Below, in pieces: positions 62,199 to 64,000 of a stretch of 64,000 nucleotides of DNA. A model generated the notes under the pieces. It was not told the DNA's origin, made no database searches, and worked only from the letters and a program-made list of their open reading frames with translations. The stretch is taken from the NCBI RefSeq assembly GCF_004210375.1, contig NC_134832.1, positions 155,431,592 through 155,495,591 on the forward strand, written 5' to 3'. This DNA is from Tachypleus tridentatus. Taxonomy: Eukaryota; Arthropoda; Merostomata; Xiphosura; Limulidae. Each line of letters opens with the position of its first letter. Position 1 is the stretch's first letter. The translations under genes and the position numbers were made by a program.

Positions 62199-63195
62199 GC
62201 CATCACTGACAACACAATGTGAATGTCTACAAAGACAGGTTTTCTTTGTGTGTGTGTGTTTTTTGTTGTTTTTTTTCTATCACAAAGGTATTACTGACAG
62301 TGCAGAATGAATGTCTTGCATTGTTGGTATTTTTAAGCTCAATAGCATCTTATGGAATAAAGAGATTAAACGATCAGATCAAATACCTCAAAGTTCAGAT
62401 GCAACCAACCATCCCAGTTTGGTACTTATCAGTTGGAGTAAATAACACCAATATTTGGCCTACCTTCATAAGATCAGCAGTATATTGGATCTACTCATAA
62501 AAAATTAAATTTTACCCAAAAGGTATCATTGATACCAGAAATACAGATGAGAATTTATCATCAAACAAAGCAAATGTCATTGATATTTAAATTAGATATT
62601 TATTCAAAGTTATTTACTGAAACAACAGTAAGATTAGGATACAAATTTAAATTCTAAGTTTGTACAGGAATTCAGTTTGCATTCAGTAAATTATTAGAAC
62701 TGTCCTATGATTAAACAGATTTGAATAACTAGTTTGGCATGTGAAAGCTCTCCTATGGCTTTTAGCATAAAATTATATAAGAATGTAATAAGGGAAAAAC
62801 TGAACATAAGATAAATTTAATATTGAAGGGTAATATAACTTTAAAAAAATTATACTTTTTTAAAGTAATTTTCTCTATATTTTAATTTAATATATCAATG
62901 TACACAAATGTTTGTAGCTGTTTTTATTTTTTACATTTAAGTGATTTGCAAATTTGGTTTAACTGCCTAAATGATAAGCCATAAACACTGAGGTAAAACA
63001 CAAACTTATTTAAAAGTTTGGATCTCAGATAAATGAAACTATACCATAACAAAGGTGTAGAAGTCTTCATACAAGCCTAACTATCACATTAACAATGCCA
63101 AAGAACAGAAATTGTAGAGGATTTGCATCAACATTTTCATTCAATACACTGCTGATGTAATAAAATACCACTGACACCATAGAAAATGGGTAAAT
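62199..63195. repeat. dispersed short motif related to ggtattactgacagcacagaatg
   Basis: Loosely related copies occur at about 62199 (ggccatcactgacaacacaa), 62286 (ggtattactgacagtgcaga), 62521 (aggtatcattgataccagaa) and 63168 (taccactgacaccatagaaa). Spacing is irregular. This may be an ancient degenerate repeat or coincidence. Confidence 0.3.
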
Positions 63196-63265
63196 CACAG
63201 TGGGAATGCTAGAAAAACAAATTAACCTTACGCACGTAACACACAAATTTAACTTTTAGGAGACT

Positions 63266-63380
63266 GTTACATGCTGTTACATAATATGGAAACACTTGAA
63301 TTGTTACATGCTGTTACATAATATGAAAACACTTGAATTGTTACATGCTGTTACATAATATGGAAACACTTGAATTGTTA
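63266..63380. repeat. 37-bp tandem repeat, three copies
   Basis: Three units of gttacatgctgttacataat followed by atggaaacacttgaatt differ by one base (atgg versus atga). Each holds the doubled gttacat motif. Confidence 0.92.
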
Positions 63381-63516
63381 TTAGCAATAAAACCAAGAAA
63401 TGCACTAAGTTCTTCCCATGAAAATTATGTTTAATCATAATTCACTAAAATATTATTTCACATGTTCCTTTGTTACAAAAAGATATAAAATGAAATGGGA
63501 AACATAAACAGATAAA

Positions 63517-63636
63517 GAATACTAAAGGGTTACGACCGTTAAGAAACAGGTGTGATCATGTTCCAGATGACAGATTGAATACTAAAGGGTTACGACCGTT
63601 AAGAAACAGGTGTGATCATGTTCCAGATGACAGATT
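63517..63636. repeat. 60-bp perfect tandem duplication
   Basis: The sequence from gaatactaaagggttacg to ttccagatgacagatt occurs twice in direct succession (63517-63576 and 63577-63636) with no differences. It is a recent duplication, or a small assembly artefact. Confidence 0.95.
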
Positions 63637-64000
63637 GTTAATGCATACCAAAATGTTATCTGCAGAAACGTCTCTATATAAATCTTGTACAATTAAATTA
63701 AAGAAAATGTTTAGTTTACTGCATATAAAAATATTACATTCTACCTTGAACATTGTAGTAAATCATTTTATCATATTGTTTGAGCAATAACTTAGACATG
63801 AATCAGTTCTGTTACTTTATTTACATGCAGAGAAAAATGATGCATTTAAATGAAGAACAGTTATGAAAAGTCAAGGAAGAAATTAAAAACAAAACAGATT
63901 GAAGCAAAAGAAACAGATTCCTGATAATACAGTATTAAGTGATGTATAAACTTAATTAAATCCAAGAATAAAAGATAAACAGCATCTAACAGGGTACAAT
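63637..64000. other. unique AT-rich sequence to the window end, no gene recognised
   Basis: A purine-rich end section shows no recognisable coding motif or repeat. Confidence 0.5.

Noticed and set aside
62240..62280. (GT)n and T-rich run
   Set aside because: Short simple sequence without further structure.

Overview
This is a eukaryotic nuclear window: AT-rich, intron-containing, packed with tandem repeats and broken retroelements, and with no bacterial-type gene layout. The best organism guess is an arthropod, probably a chelicerate of the horseshoe-crab type. That rests on recalled resemblance of the tRNA-derived SINEs here to ones common in those genomes, and on a receptor guanylyl cyclase with animal splice sites. 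The species assignment is inference.

The one clear gene is on the + strand between 48272 and 53674. Four consecutive exons with canonical GT-AG borders and matching phases encode the last 148 residues of a membrane receptor guanylyl cyclase (natriuretic-peptide-receptor-like): the C-terminal half of the catalytic domain, then the stop codon. Earlier exons were not found in the window. The upstream intron therefore probably spans everything from position 1 to 48271, unless the assembly is wrong.

Layout: 1-15776 is a 39-bp minisatellite with a recent 3.39-kb internal duplication. 15777-19023 is mostly unique, with SINE fragments and a possible promoter plus short ORF. 19024-21256 is an 80-bp array that runs into a truncated SINE. 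21500-23635 is unique, with a candidate unidentified exon (22120-22269) and a pair of 107-bp direct repeats. 23636-30060 and 30480-31980 are two 43-bp arrays joined by intermediate units, apparently one lineage that diverged. 32150-32580 holds nested SINEs with a perfect target-site duplication. 32639-33138 is a 500-N gap. 33139-47108 is a ~98-bp satellite with an internal (TA)n(GA)n tract. The gene exons follow, with 45-bp, 37-bp and 42-bp arrays in the introns. Downstream, 53790-57300 is a decayed CR1-like LINE on the minus strand, interrupted by a 47-bp array that clearly grew from the LINE's own coding sequence. 59290-59760 is a decayed Penelope-like GIY-YIG endonuclease fragment on the minus strand, and a hammerhead-ribozyme-like motif lies at 60434-60510. 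The rest, to 64000, shows only small duplications.

About two thirds of the window is tandem repeat. I found no new multi-gene system. The most interesting items are the minisatellite born inside a LINE ORF, the hammerhead-like motif near Penelope remains, the unidentified candidate exon, and the evolutionary link between the two 43-bp arrays.
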